From assembly GCF_000468095.1 (NCBI RefSeq), contig NZ_ASZC01000013.1, forward strand, positions 1 to 64,000: a stretch of DNA of 64,000 nt, written 5' to 3'. Shown here one piece after another: positions 17,599 to 27,176 of this stretch; the stretch's first letter is position 1, and each line of letters opens with the position of its first letter. The notes under the pieces were generated by a model, which saw only the letters and a program-made list of their open reading frames with translations, had not been told where the DNA came from and ran no database searches. The position numbers and the translations under genes are program-made. This DNA comes from Pantoea sp. AS-PWVM4 (GTDB taxonomy: Bacteria; Pseudomonadota; Gammaproteobacteria; Enterobacterales; Enterobacteriaceae).

Positions 17599-17675
17599 TG
17601 GTGCATCCAGGAGGATTCGAACCTCCGACCGCTCGGTTCGTAGCCGAGTACTCTATCCAGCTGAGCTATGGATGC
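17599..17675 (-). tRNA. tRNA-Arg(ACG), copy 3 of 4
   Basis: Identical 77-nt gene with encoded CCA. Its right-hand spacer is unlike those of copies 1 and 2. All copies are probably cut from a single precursor with the tRNA-Ser. Confidence 0.99.
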
Positions 17676-17762
17676 ATTTCTGAAAATTCTTGTACAACGC
17701 AGGGTGCTAACAACTCACCACGAAAGGAACTGCTCGTTCACTCTTTACGACATCTTTTTCGA

Positions 17763-17839
17763 TGGTGCATCCAGGAGGATTCGAACCTCCGACCGCTCGG
17801 TTCGTAGCCGAGTACTCTATCCAGCTGAGCTATGGATGC
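17763..17839 (-). tRNA. tRNA-Arg(ACG), copy 4 of 4
   Basis: Identical 77-nt gene with encoded CCA, 9 bp from the tRNA-Ser gene. It is the first Arg copy in the transcription direction. Confidence 0.99.
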
Positions 17840-17848
17840 ATCGAAAAA

Positions 17849-17941
17849 TGGCGGTGAGGCGGGGATTCGAACCCCGGATGCAGCTTTTGACCGCATACTC
17901 CCTTAGCAGGGGAGCGCCTTCAGCCTCTCGGCCACCTCACC
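17849..17941 (-). tRNA. serV: tRNA-Ser(GCT)
   Basis: 93 nt including CCA, with the long variable arm of class II tRNAs. The acceptor starts GGTGAGG and the anticodon loop CTGCTAA carries GCT, which reads AGC and AGU. It is the promoter-proximal gene of the cluster, in the serV-argVYZQ order of E. coli next to csrA. Confidence 0.99.
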
Positions 17942-18192
17942 TTACGCGTTCTTACGAACTGTGCTGCTGAACTTTGTTTCCGCTCATCGGCACTGCGTGG
18001 CGCACATATTACTTTCCCGCACTTATAAGTCAAACAATTTTTCCCACTACAAGTTTGTTTGCACAAATGACAAACAATCCGCGCAATTTGCCGACAAAAA
18101 GAGTGATTAATCAACAGTAAAAGGTCGATACGGATAACAAAATGAGAAAGAAGAAAATAACAGGAGAAGCAGAAAAGCAGGGGAAAAGCGGT

Positions 18193-18218
18193 AGCGCCTC
18201 GCCGCAAAGCGAGGCGCT
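18193..18218 (-). terminator. Hairpin after csrA
   Basis: A 10-bp stem AGCGCCTCGC (18193-18202) with GCGAGGCGCT (18209-18218) lies 7 bp after the csrA stop. On the minus strand only a short TTTT follows, a few bases away, so termination may be incomplete. Confidence 0.6.
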
Positions 18219-18225
18219 GAATCCG

Positions 18226-18411
18226 TTAGTAACTCGTAGGCTGAGCTTTTTCTGCCTGGATGCGCTGATAGATCTCTTCGCGATGCACTGAAACCTCTTT
18301 AGGTGCATTGACGCCAATACGGACCTGGTTACCTTTAACTCCCAGCACCGTTACAGTCACCTCATCGCCAATCATGAGGGTTTCACCAACTCGACGAGTT
18401 AGAATAAGCAT
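18226..18411 (-). CDS. csrA: Carbon storage regulator CsrA
   Basis: 61 residues, identical in length to E. coli. It begins [10 protein letters not shown] and carries Val-His-Arg-Glu-Glu-Ile with the RNA-contacting Arg44. The dimer binds GGA motifs in mRNA leaders and represses or stabilises them, acting on glycogen, motility and biofilm genes. BarA-UvrY counteracts it through CsrB/C RNAs, and barA is also in this window. A leader of about 250 bp to alaS is available for promoters. Confidence 0.99.
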   Translation of the reverse strand: MLILTRRVGETLMIGDEVTVTVLGVKGNQVRIGVNAPKEVSVHREEIYQRIQAEKAQPTSY

Positions 18412-18603
18412 TCTTTGCTCCTTGAAAGATTAAAAGAGTCGGGCCTGTTCGGGTTCCCGGCCATATCCATCATATACTGCCGAACAATGTCTATGACAAA
18501 TACACCATTGTGGTTTGTCACGCCAATACATTCTGCTGATAGTTAGTTTAGCCGAAATACACTGCCTCAACCTGACTTTGTCATTACCTGGTGCACATCG
18601 CGT

Positions 18604-18635
18604 TAAAAAGCGCCGGAACATCTGTTCCTGGCGCT
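18604..18635 (-). terminator. Terminator after alaS
   Basis: AGCGCCGGAACA / TGTTCC-T-GGCGCT (18609-18635, one bulged T) reads on the minus strand into TTTTTAACGC, about 25 bp after the alaS stop. It separates alaS from csrA. Confidence 0.88.
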
Positions 18636-18660
18636 CCTCACGATGCTTAGTTTTATTTCG

Positions 18661-21288
18661 TTACAGTCGATTGCTAACCCAGTCCTGCACACCTGCAAGC
18701 GCACCGGCCAGCGCCTGCGGATTAGTACCACCCGCCTGTGCCATATCCGGACGGCCACCGCCTTTACCACCGACCTGTGCGGCCAGCTCACCGACCAGTT
18801 CACCCGCTTTGACACGGTCAGTCAGGTCTTTGGTTACCCCGGCAATCAGTGACACTTTGCCTTCAGCAACGGTTGCCAGCACGATAATCGCGGAACCAAG
18901 CTGGTTTTTCAGATCATCCATCATAGTACGCAACATCTTAGGCTCAACGTTGCTCAGTTCGCTCACCAGCAGCTTGGTGCCTTTCACATCCACGGCTTTA
19001 CTACTGAGGGATGCGCTCTCTTGCGCAGCCTGCTGGTCACGCAGTTGCTGCAACTCTTTTTCCAGAGCACGTACGTGATCCACCAGACCACGCACTTTTT
19101 CGTTCAGATTGCTGCTGTTGGCTTTCACCAGATGCGCGATATCCTGCAACTGATGGCTTTGCGCATTGACTTGCGCCAGAGCGCCTTCACCGGTAACGGC
19201 TTCAATACGACGCACGCCGGCTGCGGTACCTGACTCAGACTGAATGCGGAACAGGCCAATATCACCGGTACGTGCTGCGTGCGTACCACCACAAAGCTCG
19301 GTGGAGAAATCACCCATGCTCAGCACGCGTACGCGCTGGTCGTATTTCTCGCCAAACAACGCCATTGCGCCCTTCGCTTTGGCTGCTTCCAGGTCCATGA
19401 TATTGGTTTCAACTGCCAGGTTACGACGAATCTGGGCGTTGACGATATCTTCAACCTGACGGATTTCCTGCGGTTTCATCGCTTCAAAATGGGAGAAGTC
19501 GAAACGCAGGTATTTGTCGTTTACCAGCGAACCTTTCTGCGCTACATGGTCACCGAGAACCTGACGCAACGCGGCATGCAGCAGGTGTGTCGCCGAGTGG
19601 TTCAGGCGAATACGTGCGCGACGCTCTTCATCAACCTGTGCATTCAGGCGATCGCCGACACGCAGTTGACCTTGGGTAAGCTTACCGATATGACCAATCG
19701 CCTGACCATACTTCTGTGTATCCTGGACGCTAAATTCAGCATTATTCCCAGCCAGTACACCGGTATCACCCACCTGCCCGCCTGACTCACCGTAAAACGG
19801 CGTTTCATCCAGTACTACTACCGCGTCCTGGCCTGCGCTGACCTGCTCAACCGCTTGGCCGTCAACAAACAGCGCCTGCACCGTGGAAGCCAATGCCAAC
19901 TGGTCGTAGCCTTTAAACGCTGAGGCCGAGTCAATACGAATTACGCTGTTATAATCGGCACCAAAACCACTGGCTTCGCGTGCGCGCTGGCGTTGCTGCT
20001 CCATCGCCACTTCGAAACCAGCTTCATCGATCTTCAGATTACGCTCACGGCAGACGTCTGCTGTCAGGTCTACCGGGAAGCCGAAGGTGTCATAGAGACG
20101 GAAGACGGTTTCACCATCAAGGGTATCACCTTGCAGTTTTGCCAGCTCTTCATCCAGCAATGCCAGACCACGCTCCAGCGTTTTCGCGAACTGCTCTTCT
20201 TCTGCTTTCAGGACATTCTCTACCTGAGCCTGCTGGCGTTGCAGATCTTCACCCGCTGAACCCATCACTTCAATCAGCGGTGCAACCAGTTTGTAGAAGA
20301 AGGCATCTTTTGCGCCAAGCATATTACCGTGACGTACTGCACGACGAATGATGCGACGCAGCACATAACCACGGTTTTCATTCGAAGGGATCACACCATC
20401 AGCAATCAGGAAAGCACAGGAACGGATATGGTCAGCAATAACGCGCAGTGATTTGTTGCTGAGGTCAGTCGCACCCGTCACTTCAGCCACTGATTTAATC
20501 AGTTTGGCGAACAGGTCGATTTCGTAGTTGGAGTTTACGTGCTGCAATACCGCGGCAATACGCTCCAGGCCCATGCCGGTATCCACCGAAGGTTTTGGCA
20601 GCGGCAGCATGGTACCGTCGGCCTGACGGTTGAACTGCATGAACACGATATTCCAGATTTCAATGTAACGGTCGCCATCTTCTTCCGGGCTTCCCGGCGG
20701 GCCACCCCAAATATGATCGCCATGATCGAAGAAGATTTCACTGCACGGGCCGCACGGGCCGGTATCACCCATCTGCCAGAAGTTATCAGAAGCGTAAGCG
20801 CTACCTTTGTTATCACCGATGCGAATAATACGTTCGCGCGGAATACCAATGTCATTCGCCCAGATGTCATAGGCTTCATCGTCCGTTTCATAGACGGTGA
20901 CCCAAAGACGTTCTTTCGGCAGCTTAAACCACTGCTCACCCGTCAGCAGTTCCCAGGCGTATGCAATCGCGTCTTTTTTGAAATAGTCGCCAAAGCTGAA
21001 GTTGCCCAACATTTCAAAGAAGGTGTGATGGCGTGCAGTGTAGCCCACGTTTTCGAGATCGTTGTGCTTACCACCGGCACGCACACAACGCTGCGCCGTG
21101 GTCGCACGCGAGTAATCGCGCTTATCCTGACCGAGGAAAACGTCTTTAAACTGGTTCATCCCGGCGTTGGTAAACAGCAGCGTCGGGTCGTTGTTCGGTA
21201 CGAGGGAGCTGCTGGCTACAACCTGATGTCCCTTGCTATGAAAAAAGTCGAGAAACGCTTGACGGATCTCAGCAGTGCTCTTGCTCAT
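18661..21288 (-). CDS. alaS: Alanyl-tRNA synthetase
   Basis: 875 residues (E. coli 876). It starts [15 protein letters not shown]. The class II catalytic core (about 1-450) has Thr-Asn-Ala-Gly-Met-Asn-Gln-Phe and Gly-Met-Gly-Leu-Glu-Arg. The editing domain carries the zinc-binding His-Ser-Ala-Thr-His and Cys-Gly-Gly-Thr-His that clear mischarged Ser and Gly. The C-Ala domain ends [12 protein letters not shown]. It lies between recX and csrA, as in E. coli, with a terminator on its downstream side. Confidence 0.99.
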   Translation of the reverse strand: MSKSTAEIRQAFLDFFHSKGHQVVASSSLVPNNDPTLLFTNAGMNQFKDVFLGQDKRDYSRATTAQRCVRAGGKHNDLENVGYTARHHTFFEMLGNFSFGDYFKKDAIAYAWELLTGEQWFKLPKERLWVTVYETDDEAYDIWANDIGIPRERIIRIGDNKGSAYASDNFWQMGDTGPCGPCSEIFFDHGDHIWGGPPGSPEEDGDRYIEIWNIVFMQFNRQADGTMLPLPKPSVDTGMGLERIAAVLQHVNSNYEIDLFAKLIKSVAEVTGATDLSNKSLRVIADHIRSCAFLIADGVIPSNENRGYVLRRIIRRAVRHGNMLGAKDAFFYKLVAPLIEVMGSAGEDLQRQQAQVENVLKAEEEQFAKTLERGLALLDEELAKLQGDTLDGETVFRLYDTFGFPVDLTADVCRERNLKIDEAGFEVAMEQQRQRAREASGFGADYNSVIRIDSASAFKGYDQLALASTVQALFVDGQAVEQVSAGQDAVVVLDETPFYGESGGQVGDTGVLAGNNAEFSVQDTQKYGQAIGHIGKLTQGQLRVGDRLNAQVDEERRARIRLNHSATHLLHAALRQVLGDHVAQKGSLVNDKYLRFDFSHFEAMKPQEIRQVEDIVNAQIRRNLAVETNIMDLEAAKAKGAMALFGEKYDQRVRVLSMGDFSTELCGGTHAARTGDIGLFRIQSESGTAAGVRRIEAVTGEGALAQVNAQSHQLQDIAHLVKANSSNLNEKVRGLVDHVRALEKELQQLRDQQAAQESASLSSKAVDVKGTKLLVSELSNVEPKMLRTMMDDLKNQLGSAIIVLATVAEGKVSLIAGVTKDLTDRVKAGELVGELAAQVGGKGGGRPDMAQAGGTNPQALAGALAGVQDWVSNRL

Positions 21289-21424
21289 AAATTTCCTGGA
21301 ATCACGCTAACGAACGTTCCCTTTCGTCTGGCAAGCCGCATGCGCCCGACCCACCGCTGACTGAGGAACAAAAAGTGGGAATAAGATAAATTTTCTTCAG
21401 TGGGAAGTAAAATCCCATCGCCTT

Positions 21425-21934
21425 TCAGTCATCAAAATTTCTGAAAATGGCCTGAATATCTTCCATCAAAAAGCCTTTTGTCATCAAAAAACGCTGGACC
21501 TTGCTCTTCCCTGCCCAGTCTTTTGGTAACGGATCGCCAAACTTGCGCGTTGCCAGGTTAGCGGCGCACGCCACCCAGTTGACCTCAGTATCAAACAGCG
21601 CTTGGTCAATTTCATCGCGCGCGATGCCCTTTTGTTGCAGCTCCATACGGATACGTTGTGGGCCATAACCTTTGCGACTGCGGCTCAGGATAAAACGCTC
21701 CGTGAAACGTTGATCGTTTAACCAACCGTTTTGCTGACACCAATCAACCACCTGATCCAGCAGTTCATCCGGGATCGGTTCGACCGCTTCCTGCTTCATC
21801 CAGGCTGAGCGCTGATTGGAAAGTTGTAGTTTTCCCTTCAGCTCTTCACGGCTGTGATCACGCTGAGACAGGATACGCATCGCACGATCCAGTAAGCGGG
21901 AAAACGTTGGCGCGGGTGTCGGTGATGATGACAT
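21425..21934 (-). CDS. recX: RecA regulator RecX
   Basis: 169 residues from the ATG at 21934; upstream in-frame starts fall in the recA terminator. The product has three three-helix repeats, with Leu-Xaa-Gln-Arg-Asp-His-Ser-Arg-Glu-Glu-Leu-Lys in the first, Trp-Leu-Asn-Asp-Gln-Arg-Phe-Thr-Glu-Arg in the second and Gly-Pro-Gln-Arg-Ile-Arg-Met-Glu-Leu-Gln-Gln-Lys-Gly after it. RecX binds the RecA filament groove and blocks its extension. It is 106 bp downstream of recA with a terminator between, so it is probably expressed by read-through under SOS control. Confidence 0.97.
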   Translation of the reverse strand: MSSSPTPAPTFSRLLDRAMRILSQRDHSREELKGKLQLSNQRSAWMKQEAVEPIPDELLDQVVDWCQQNGWLNDQRFTERFILSRSRKGYGPQRIRMELQQKGIARDEIDQALFDTEVNWVACAANLATRKFGDPLPKDWAGKSKVQRFLMTKGFLMEDIQAIFRNFDD

Positions 21935-22001
21935 ATGATCTACCTTGTTCAGACAGTGGCGCAGGGTAAAGCAAGAATTCAAAGAGGGAAAGTGCTGGCG
22001 G

Positions 22002-22034
22002 GGAAAAACAAAACGGGAGCAGAACGCTCCCGTT
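22002..22034 (-). terminator. Terminator between recA and recX
   Basis: AACGGGAGC (22012-22020) pairs with GCTCCCGTT (22026-22034), and on the minus strand it runs into TTTTGTTTTT. It sits 7 bp after the recA stop and probably limits recX to a fraction of recA transcripts, as in E. coli. Confidence 0.9.
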
Positions 22035-22040
22035 GAGGTA

Positions 22041-23111
22041 TCAAAAATCTTCGTTGGTTTCGCTGGCTTCTTCGTAGTCGTCAGCGGAAACATCCGCAGC
22101 AGCACCAGTGGCGGTTGCACCGGTCAGCAGCATATCGCGCAGCTTCTGATCGATTTCATTGGCAATCGCCGGGTTCTCTTTCAGGAAGTTGGTCGCGTTG
22201 GCTTTACCCTGACCAATCTTGTCGCCGTTATAGCTATACCAGGCACCCGCTTTTTCAACCAGCTTGTGCTTCACGCCCAGATCGACCAGTTCACCGAAGG
22301 TATTGATGCCTTCACCGTACATAATCTGGAACTCAGCCTGTTTGAACGGTGCCGCAACTTTGTTTTTCACCACTTTCACGCGCGTTTCGCTACCCACGAC
22401 CTCGTCACCTTCTTTAATGGCACCGATGCGGCGAATATCGAGACGTACGGAAGCATAGAATTTCAGTGCGTTACCACCGGTGGTGGTTTCCGGGTTACCG
22501 AACATCACACCAATTTTCATACGAATCTGGTTAATGAAAATCAGCAGCGTGTTGGACTGCTTCAGGTTACCGGCCAGCTTACGCATCGCCTGGCTCATCA
22601 TTCGTGCAGCCAGACCCATATGGGAGTCACCAATCTCGCCTTCAATTTCGGCTTTCGGCGTCAGCGCAGCAACGGAGTCAACAATGATGACATCGACCGC
22701 ACCGGAACGCGCCAGCGCGTCACAAATTTCCAGCGCCTGCTCACCGGTATCCGGCTGAGAACACAGCAGGTTATCGATATCAACACCCAGTTTTTTCGCG
22801 TAAACCGGATCCAGCGCATGTTCAGCGTCGATAAAGGCACAGGTTTTACCCTTGCGCTGTGCTGCGGCAATCACCTGCAAGGTCAGCGTGGTTTTACCTG
22901 AAGATTCCGGGCCATAAATCTCAACGATACGGCCCATTGGCAAGCCACCTGCACCCAGTGCGATATCCAGTGACAGAGAACCGGTGGAGATGGTTTCAAC
23001 GTCCATCGAGCGGTCTTCACCCAGGCGCATGATGGAGCCTTTACCAAATTGTTTCTCAATCTGGCCCAGCGCGGCAGCTAAAGCCTTCTGTTTGTTTTCG
23101 TCAATCGCCAT
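22041..23111 (-). CDS. recA: Recombinase RecA
   Basis: 356 residues (E. coli 353) from the ATG at 23111, which has AGGAG six bases upstream. It drives strand exchange and acts as co-protease for LexA self-cleavage. Walker A GPESSGKT is at 67-74. The loop L1/L2 regions and Glu-Ile-Gly-Asp-Ser-His-Met-Gly-Leu are conserved. The first 230 residues are near-identical to E. coli, and the acidic tail ending Glu-Thr-Asn-Glu-Asp-Phe is kept with differences just before it. Transcription is from a promoter overlapped by a LexA box. Confidence 0.99.
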   Translation of the reverse strand: MAIDENKQKALAAALGQIEKQFGKGSIMRLGEDRSMDVETISTGSLSLDIALGAGGLPMGRIVEIYGPESSGKTTLTLQVIAAAQRKGKTCAFIDAEHALDPVYAKKLGVDIDNLLCSQPDTGEQALEICDALARSGAVDVIIVDSVAALTPKAEIEGEIGDSHMGLAARMMSQAMRKLAGNLKQSNTLLIFINQIRMKIGVMFGNPETTTGGNALKFYASVRLDIRRIGAIKEGDEVVGSETRVKVVKNKVAAPFKQAEFQIMYGEGINTFGELVDLGVKHKLVEKAGAWYSYNGDKIGQGKANATNFLKENPAIANEIDQKLRDMLLTGATATGAAADVSADDYEEASETNEDF

Positions 23112-23177
23112 TTCCACTCCTAATCATGCCGGGTAAGCAGGCATTTCTGTATGCCAGCTCGCGTTCTGTTGCCGGTA

Positions 23178-23205
23178 ATTATACTGTACAGTCATACAGT
23201 ATCAA
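23178..23205 (-). promoter_or_regulatory. recA promoter with LexA (SOS) box
   Basis: Minus strand -35 TTGATA (23205-23200) and -10 TATAAT (23183-23178) are 16 bp apart. The whole spacer is occupied by TACTGTACAGTCATACAGTA (23182-23201, plus strand), a CTGT-N8-ACAG LexA site. The architecture matches E. coli recA and implies direct occlusion by LexA. Confidence 0.96.
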
Positions 23206-23207
23206 GT

Positions 23208-23702
23208 TTAATTTGTCAGAAATTCATCATGCAGCGTTTGCAACGCCCAGGCGACGGATTGACGCCGCACTTCATCACGGTCGCCATCAAAGCGTTGGCA
23301 CTGCGCCACTACGCGCCCTTCCGGTCCGGCAAAGCCAAACCAGACGGTGCCAACCGGCTTATCCGGCGTGCCGCCATCCGGCCCCGCAATACCGCTGACG
23401 GCAATGGCATACTCCGCCACTGCTTCTTTCGCGGCCCCTGCGGCCATCTCGCGCACCGTTTGCTCACTCACCGCACCAAACTGCGCCAGCGTGCTGGCCT
23501 GCACGCCAACCATCTGCTGTTTAGCCTCGTTGCTGTAGGTAACGAAACTGCGTTCAAACCAGGCAGAACTGCCGCTGATATCGGTAAATACTTTCGCAAT
23601 CCAGCCGCCAGTACAGGACTCCGCCGCAGTAATGGTTGCCTTGCGCATTTTCAGCTGTTCGCCAATGTGACGACTCAACTGTTGTAACTGTGCATCGTTC
23701 AT
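23208..23702 (-). CDS. pncC: Nicotinamide-nucleotide amidohydrolase PncC
   Basis: 164 residues (E. coli 165). It consists only of the CinA C-terminal domain, with Ala-Glu-Ser-Cys-Thr-Gly-Gly-Trp-Ile-Ala near residue 27 and Ala-Val-Ser-Gly-Ile-Ala-Gly-Pro-Asp-Gly-Gly. PncC deamidates NMN to nicotinic acid mononucleotide in pyridine nucleotide recycling. It is upstream of recA on the same strand. Its stop is only a few bases from the recA -35, so its transcript must cross the LexA site to reach recA. Confidence 0.96.
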   Translation of the reverse strand: MNDAQLQQLSRHIGEQLKMRKATITAAESCTGGWIAKVFTDISGSSAWFERSFVTYSNEAKQQMVGVQASTLAQFGAVSEQTVREMAAGAAKEAVAEYAIAVSGIAGPDGGTPDKPVGTVWFGFAGPEGRVVAQCQRFDGDRDEVRRQSVAWALQTLHDEFLTN

Positions 23703-23802
23703 CGCCTTCTCCTTATCTGGCGCTCACGTTAACAGGAAATGGTGCAGCGAAGGACCCTTTTCAACCCTGATGTTGCGTTTTGCGCGCGGGCTTCCACAAG
23801 TT

Positions 23803-24579
23803 TCAGCGGGTTTTCATCGCCACCATAAAAAGACGCGGGAAAGCCAGCAAAACCTTGCCATTGCTACGGCTCGGATAAGCAGGAATTAATCGCTGATGAT
23901 ATTCCGCTAAAAAGGCCTTTTGCTGGCTTTCATCCAAACCAGCGAGGAAAGGACGCAATCCCGTTGCACGCAACCAGGTAATGATGGCCTGCGCATCGGA
24001 CATAACGTGGTAATAAGTGGTGCGCCAGATATCAACCTCACAGCCAGCATCGTTCAGCAAATCATAATACTGTTCGGTGGTAAGTAAGCGTTTACGATCG
24101 GCAGCCTGAGGCGAAATATGAGTTCGCCAACGCTCAGTCGCCGCCACTTCACGCATCAGGCGATGTGAGGGTTCCTCAAGGTTATCAGGCATCTGAATCG
24201 CCAGAGATCCACCGATATCGAGCTGACTGACCAGGTGCGGCAGCAACGTCTGGTGATCGCCCAACCATTGCAATGAGGCGTTGGCGTAAATCACCTGCTG
24301 CGGTTGCTCCGCCAGCCAATGACGAATATCAGCCTGCGCAAAACGGCAATCCGGAAGGCGCTCGCGTGCCTGCTCCAACATGGCCTCTGAACTGTCGATG
24401 CCGGTGACGATCGCTTCCGGCCAGGCCTGTGCCAACAATTCAGTACTGTTACCCGGCCCACACCCCAAATCCGTAGCATAGCGCACATCAGGGGTTGCAA
24501 TCCGTGTCAGCAATTCGCGGGCTGGCCGAGTCCTTTCTGATTCAAACTGCCGATACAGCTGTGGATTCCAGTCTTGCAT
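23803..24579 (-). CDS. tam: trans-Aconitate 2-methyltransferase
   Basis: 258 residues, a class I SAM methyltransferase. It starts Met-Gln-Asp-Trp-Asn-Pro-x-Leu-Tyr-x-x-Phe-Glu and has Asp-Leu-Gly-Cys-Gly-Pro-Gly-Asn-Ser-Thr (about 37-46), the glycine-rich SAM loop, and Ala-Asn-Ala-Ser-Leu-Gln-Trp-Leu as post-motif. Tam esterifies trans-aconitate, an aconitase inhibitor formed from cis-aconitate. In E. coli tam is at another locus, so its place between pncC and an orphan aldolase gene marks a lineage-specific rearrangement. It diverges from the DapA-family gene. Confidence 0.93.
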   Translation of the reverse strand: MQDWNPQLYRQFESERTRPARELLTRIATPDVRYATDLGCGPGNSTELLAQAWPEAIVTGIDSSEAMLEQARERLPDCRFAQADIRHWLAEQPQQVIYANASLQWLGDHQTLLPHLVSQLDIGGSLAIQMPDNLEEPSHRLMREVAATERWRTHISPQAADRKRLLTTEQYYDLLNDAGCEVDIWRTTYYHVMSDAQAIITWLRATGLRPFLAGLDESQQKAFLAEYHQRLIPAYPSRSNGKVLLAFPRLFMVAMKTR

Positions 24580-24746
24580 TTGAACGCTCCTGTTTTACCC
24601 GAAGAACCAAACACTACCCGCTTTTTCCACTTTGCAGGGAGGAAAAGTGCGGTATCTCACCTTTTTTAACATCAGGGTCTGGTCAGTCATGACAATGGGC
24701 ATTAAGTTAAAACGACGTTTCATTTTTTCATAACAAGGAGTTTGCT

Positions 24747-25634
24747 ATGGCTACACAACCTGCACTGGCTGGTGTCTGGTGTCCGTCGGTAACCCCTTTT
24801 GATAGCCACGGTAACGTGGATGTTGATGCCCTGGGTCGCCACTTTTCCCGGCTCAATGATTCAGGAATTGATACAATTTTGTTAATGGGCAGCATTGGCG
24901 AATTTGCTTCGCTCACCCAACCGGAAAGGCTGCGTTTGCTGCGCGAAGCCCGCCAGCTCTCGCCATTAACGATGGTCGCGAACGTGTCCAGTACCTGCGT
25001 GCCAGATATGCTGCAACTGGCTGAAAGCGCATGGCAAAACGGTTTTGATGCGGTGATGGTGCTACCGCCTTATTACTATGGTCAGACGCAAAAACAATTG
25101 CTGAGCTACTTTAAAGCTCTCGACCGACAATTGGGTGGCAAATGGTTCGCCTATAATTTCCCGGCGCGCACTGGTTGCGATCTGACACCGACCCTGGTGG
25201 CTGAGCTGGCGGCAGAATTGCCCAATTTTATCGGGATTAAAGATACCGTCGATTGCCTGTCACACAATCGTGCGCTGATTGAAGAAACACGAAAAGTCCG
25301 TAGCGATTTTGCCGTGCTGTCGGGGTATGACGAATACTTGCTGCCTAATCTGCTGGCAGGGGGAGCTGGCGTGATTTCAGGTCTGAATAATATCGTGCCG
25401 GAATTGTTTGCGCAGGCAATGCAGGCGTGGCGCGCAGGTGATTTGCGCCAGTTAACCACCATTCAACAACGCATCGGTCAATTAATGGCGATCTATACCA
25501 TTGGTGATGATTTTGTCACTACTATCAAAACTGCCGTCGCCCGCCGTTTTGAGTCAATGGCCAGCCATTCGCGCAACTACGGCGGTGAATTGAGTGCAGC
25601 GCAGTGCGCGGAAATCGATCGCCTGCTGGCATAA
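24747..25634 (+). CDS. DapA/NanA-family aldolase, substrate unknown
   Basis: 295 residues, class I aldolase of the dihydrodipicolinate synthase/N-acetylneuraminate lyase family. The family signatures are present: Gly-Ser-Ile-Gly-Glu-Phe (48-53, in place of GTTGE), Tyr136 in Tyr-Asn-Phe-Pro-Ala-Arg-Thr, and the Schiff-base Lys165 in Gly-Ile-Lys-Asp-Thr. It is not the housekeeping dapA, which would have Gly-Thr-Thr-Gly-Glu and different surroundings. Relatives cleave or form sugar acids and pyruvate adducts. It stands alone between divergent tam and convergent yjdM, with no transporter or regulator beside it, so the substrate is open. A strong AAGGAG site precedes the ATG. Confidence 0.85.
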   Translation: MATQPALAGVWCPSVTPFDSHGNVDVDALGRHFSRLNDSGIDTILLMGSIGEFASLTQPERLRLLREARQLSPLTMVANVSSTCVPDMLQLAESAWQNGFDAVMVLPPYYYGQTQKQLLSYFKALDRQLGGKWFAYNFPARTGCDLTPTLVAELAAELPNFIGIKDTVDCLSHNRALIEETRKVRSDFAVLSGYDEYLLPNLLAGGAGVISGLNNIVPELFAQAMQAWRAGDLRQLTTIQQRIGQLMAIYTIGDDFVTTIKTAVARRFESMASHSRNYGGELSAAQCAEIDRLLA

Positions 25635-25668
25635 AAAGGAATACGGGCGGCGCTAAGCCGTCCGATCA

Positions 25669-26007
25669 TCAGTTCTTTTTCACGAACTCAGATTTGAGCT
25701 TCATCGGCCCAAAACCATCGATTTTACAATCGATATTGTGATCGCCTTCAACCAGACGAATGCTTTTAACTTTCGTGCCGATTTTCAGGGTCGAAGAGCT
25801 ACCTTTGACTTTCAGATCTTTGATAACGGTGACGCTATCACCATCCACCAGCAGGTTGCCATTCGCATCGCGCACCACCAGACCATCAGTTGCTGCATCT
25901 TCAGCACCCAGAGACCAGATATGGCCGCAAGATGGACAGTTCAGCTTCTCGCCATCCTGCCAGGTATAGTCAGCGTGACATTCAGGACAGGCCGGTAAGG
26001 TATTCAT
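25669..26007 (-). CDS. yjdM: PhnA/YjdM-family zinc-ribbon protein
   Basis: 112 residues, the usual length. The N-terminal zinc ribbon has Cys7-x2-Cys10 and Cys24-x2-Cys27. The C-terminal PhnA domain carries [15 protein letters not shown] and Lys-Ser-Ile-Arg-Leu-Val. The old link to alkylphosphonate use comes from genome position in E. coli; the biochemical role is not settled. No phn genes are nearby. It is monocistronic and convergent with the aldolase gene. Confidence 0.95.
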   Translation of the reverse strand: MNTLPACPECHADYTWQDGEKLNCPSCGHIWSLGAEDAATDGLVVRDANGNLLVDGDSVTVIKDLKVKGSSSTLKIGTKVKSIRLVEGDHNIDCKIDGFGPMKLKSEFVKKN

Positions 26008-26036
26008 AAGCGCTCCTCAGAGAAAAAGTCGCGGCA

Positions 26037-26066
26037 AAGATGGCGCCGCAAAAGGGGCGCCATCTT
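26037..26066 (-). terminator. Hairpin after mltB
   Basis: An 11-bp stem AAGATGGCGCC (26037-26047) with GGCGCCATCTT (26056-26066), 27 bp past the mltB stop. The T-rich tract on the minus strand follows only after several bases, so strength is uncertain. Confidence 0.6.
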
Positions 26067-26093
26067 ATCTCCTTACTAACTGTAAGGACAGCA

Positions 26094-27176
26094 TTAAAAT
26101 ATCGCACCCTGCCGCGCTTTGCTGACAGCTTCACCCAGTTGCCACACCGCCATAGCATAATGCGTGCTGTGATTGTAGCGAGTTATGACATAGAAATTGG
26201 GCAGCCCGTACCAGTATTGATAACTGGTGCCGAGATCGAGGCGCAACAAACTGGCCTGCTGGTTACCGTCAAGTGAACCTTGAGGCGTCAAACCACTCGC
26301 TGCCAGCATGCTGACCGGGTACATGGTTTTAAAACCATTTTCCAGTGCAGGTGCCTGGCCACTGGCGGGGACGGCAACCGTCTCGCCAGCCCGCCAGCCA
26401 TGCGCTTTGAAGTAATTAGCGACGCTGCCGATGGCATCAACCGGATCCCACAAATTGATATGTCCGTCGCCGTTGAAGTCGACCGCATACTGCTTATACG
26501 AAGAAGGCATAAACTGGCCGTACCCCATCGCCCCGGCAAAAGAACCACGGAGATCCAGCGGGTCATCCTGTTCGGTACGCGCCATCAGCAGGAAGGTTTC
26601 CAGCTCACTGCTAAAGTAGGCTGCACGGCGTGGATAGCTGAACGAAAGGGTTGCCAGCGCATCCAGCAAACGGGTTTTACCCATTACCCGGCCCCAGCGC
26701 GTCTCTACGCCAATAATGCCGACAATAATTTCCGGCGGCACGCCATATACCTGCTGGGCACGTTGCAGCGCATCCTGGTATTGATTCCAGAAGGCAACGC
26801 CGTTTTGCACATTATCAGGGGTGATAAATTTATTGCGATAACGAATCCAGGCACCGTTAGGCCCAGTGGGTGGTGTGTAGCTCGGTGCCTGTTGGTCCAT
26901 CAAACGCAGCACGTAATCCAACCGCTTTGCCTGACCAATTACCGCATGCAATTGTTGGCGGTCAAAACCATGCTTCGCCACCATCTCGTCAATAAATTTT
27001 TCAGCAGCGGGATTACCGGCAAAATCGCCAAACATGGGCTGATTTGCATGGGATGCATCCAGTAAAAAGCCCCCCTGCGGGGCAGAAACAACAGCGGGCT
27101 GCTGAGAGGTATGAGGCTTACTGCTACAGGCAGCAAGCAGAGCAATAAGCGGGAGAAAAGCAACCTTAAAACGCAT
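26094..27176 (-). CDS. mltB: Membrane-bound lytic transglycosylase B
   Basis: 360 residues (E. coli 361). An N-terminal lipoprotein signal ends in the lipobox Leu-Ala-Ala-Cys at Cys17, followed by Ser-Ser, so outer-membrane sorting is expected. The catalytic domain has Gly-Val-Glu-Thr-Arg-Trp-Gly with Glu158 as the acid/base. Also present are Gly-Ala-Met-Gly-Tyr-Gly-Gln-Phe-Met-Pro-Ser-Ser-Tyr and Asp-x-Asn-Gly-Asp-Gly-His-Ile-Asn-Leu-Trp, a calcium-binding EF-hand-like loop. It cuts peptidoglycan to 1,6-anhydro-muropeptides. In E. coli it is beside pncC-recA; here tam, the aldolase gene and yjdM intervene. Confidence 0.97.
   Translation of the reverse strand: MRFKVAFLPLIALLAACSSKPHTSQQPAVVSAPQGGFLLDASHANQPMFGDFAGNPAAEKFIDEMVAKHGFDRQQLHAVIGQAKRLDYVLRLMDQQAPSYTPPTGPNGAWIRYRNKFITPDNVQNGVAFWNQYQDALQRAQQVYGVPPEIIVGIIGVETRWGRVMGKTRLLDALATLSFSYPRRAAYFSSELETFLLMARTEQDDPLDLRGSFAGAMGYGQFMPSSYKQYAVDFNGDGHINLWDPVDAIGSVANYFKAHGWRAGETVAVPASGQAPALENGFKTMYPVSMLAASGLTPQGSLDGNQQASLLRLDLGTSYQYWYGLPNFYVITRYNHSTHYAMAVWQLGEAVSKARQGAIF

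Noticed and set aside
17445..17807. Protein-coding frames across the tRNA cluster
   Set aside because: They read through four identical tRNA genes, which explains their internal repetition.
17334..17839. Four regularly spaced identical 77-bp repeats as a CRISPR array
   Set aside because: Each unit folds as tRNA-Arg with encoded CCA, and the spacers are unequal and partly similar to each other.
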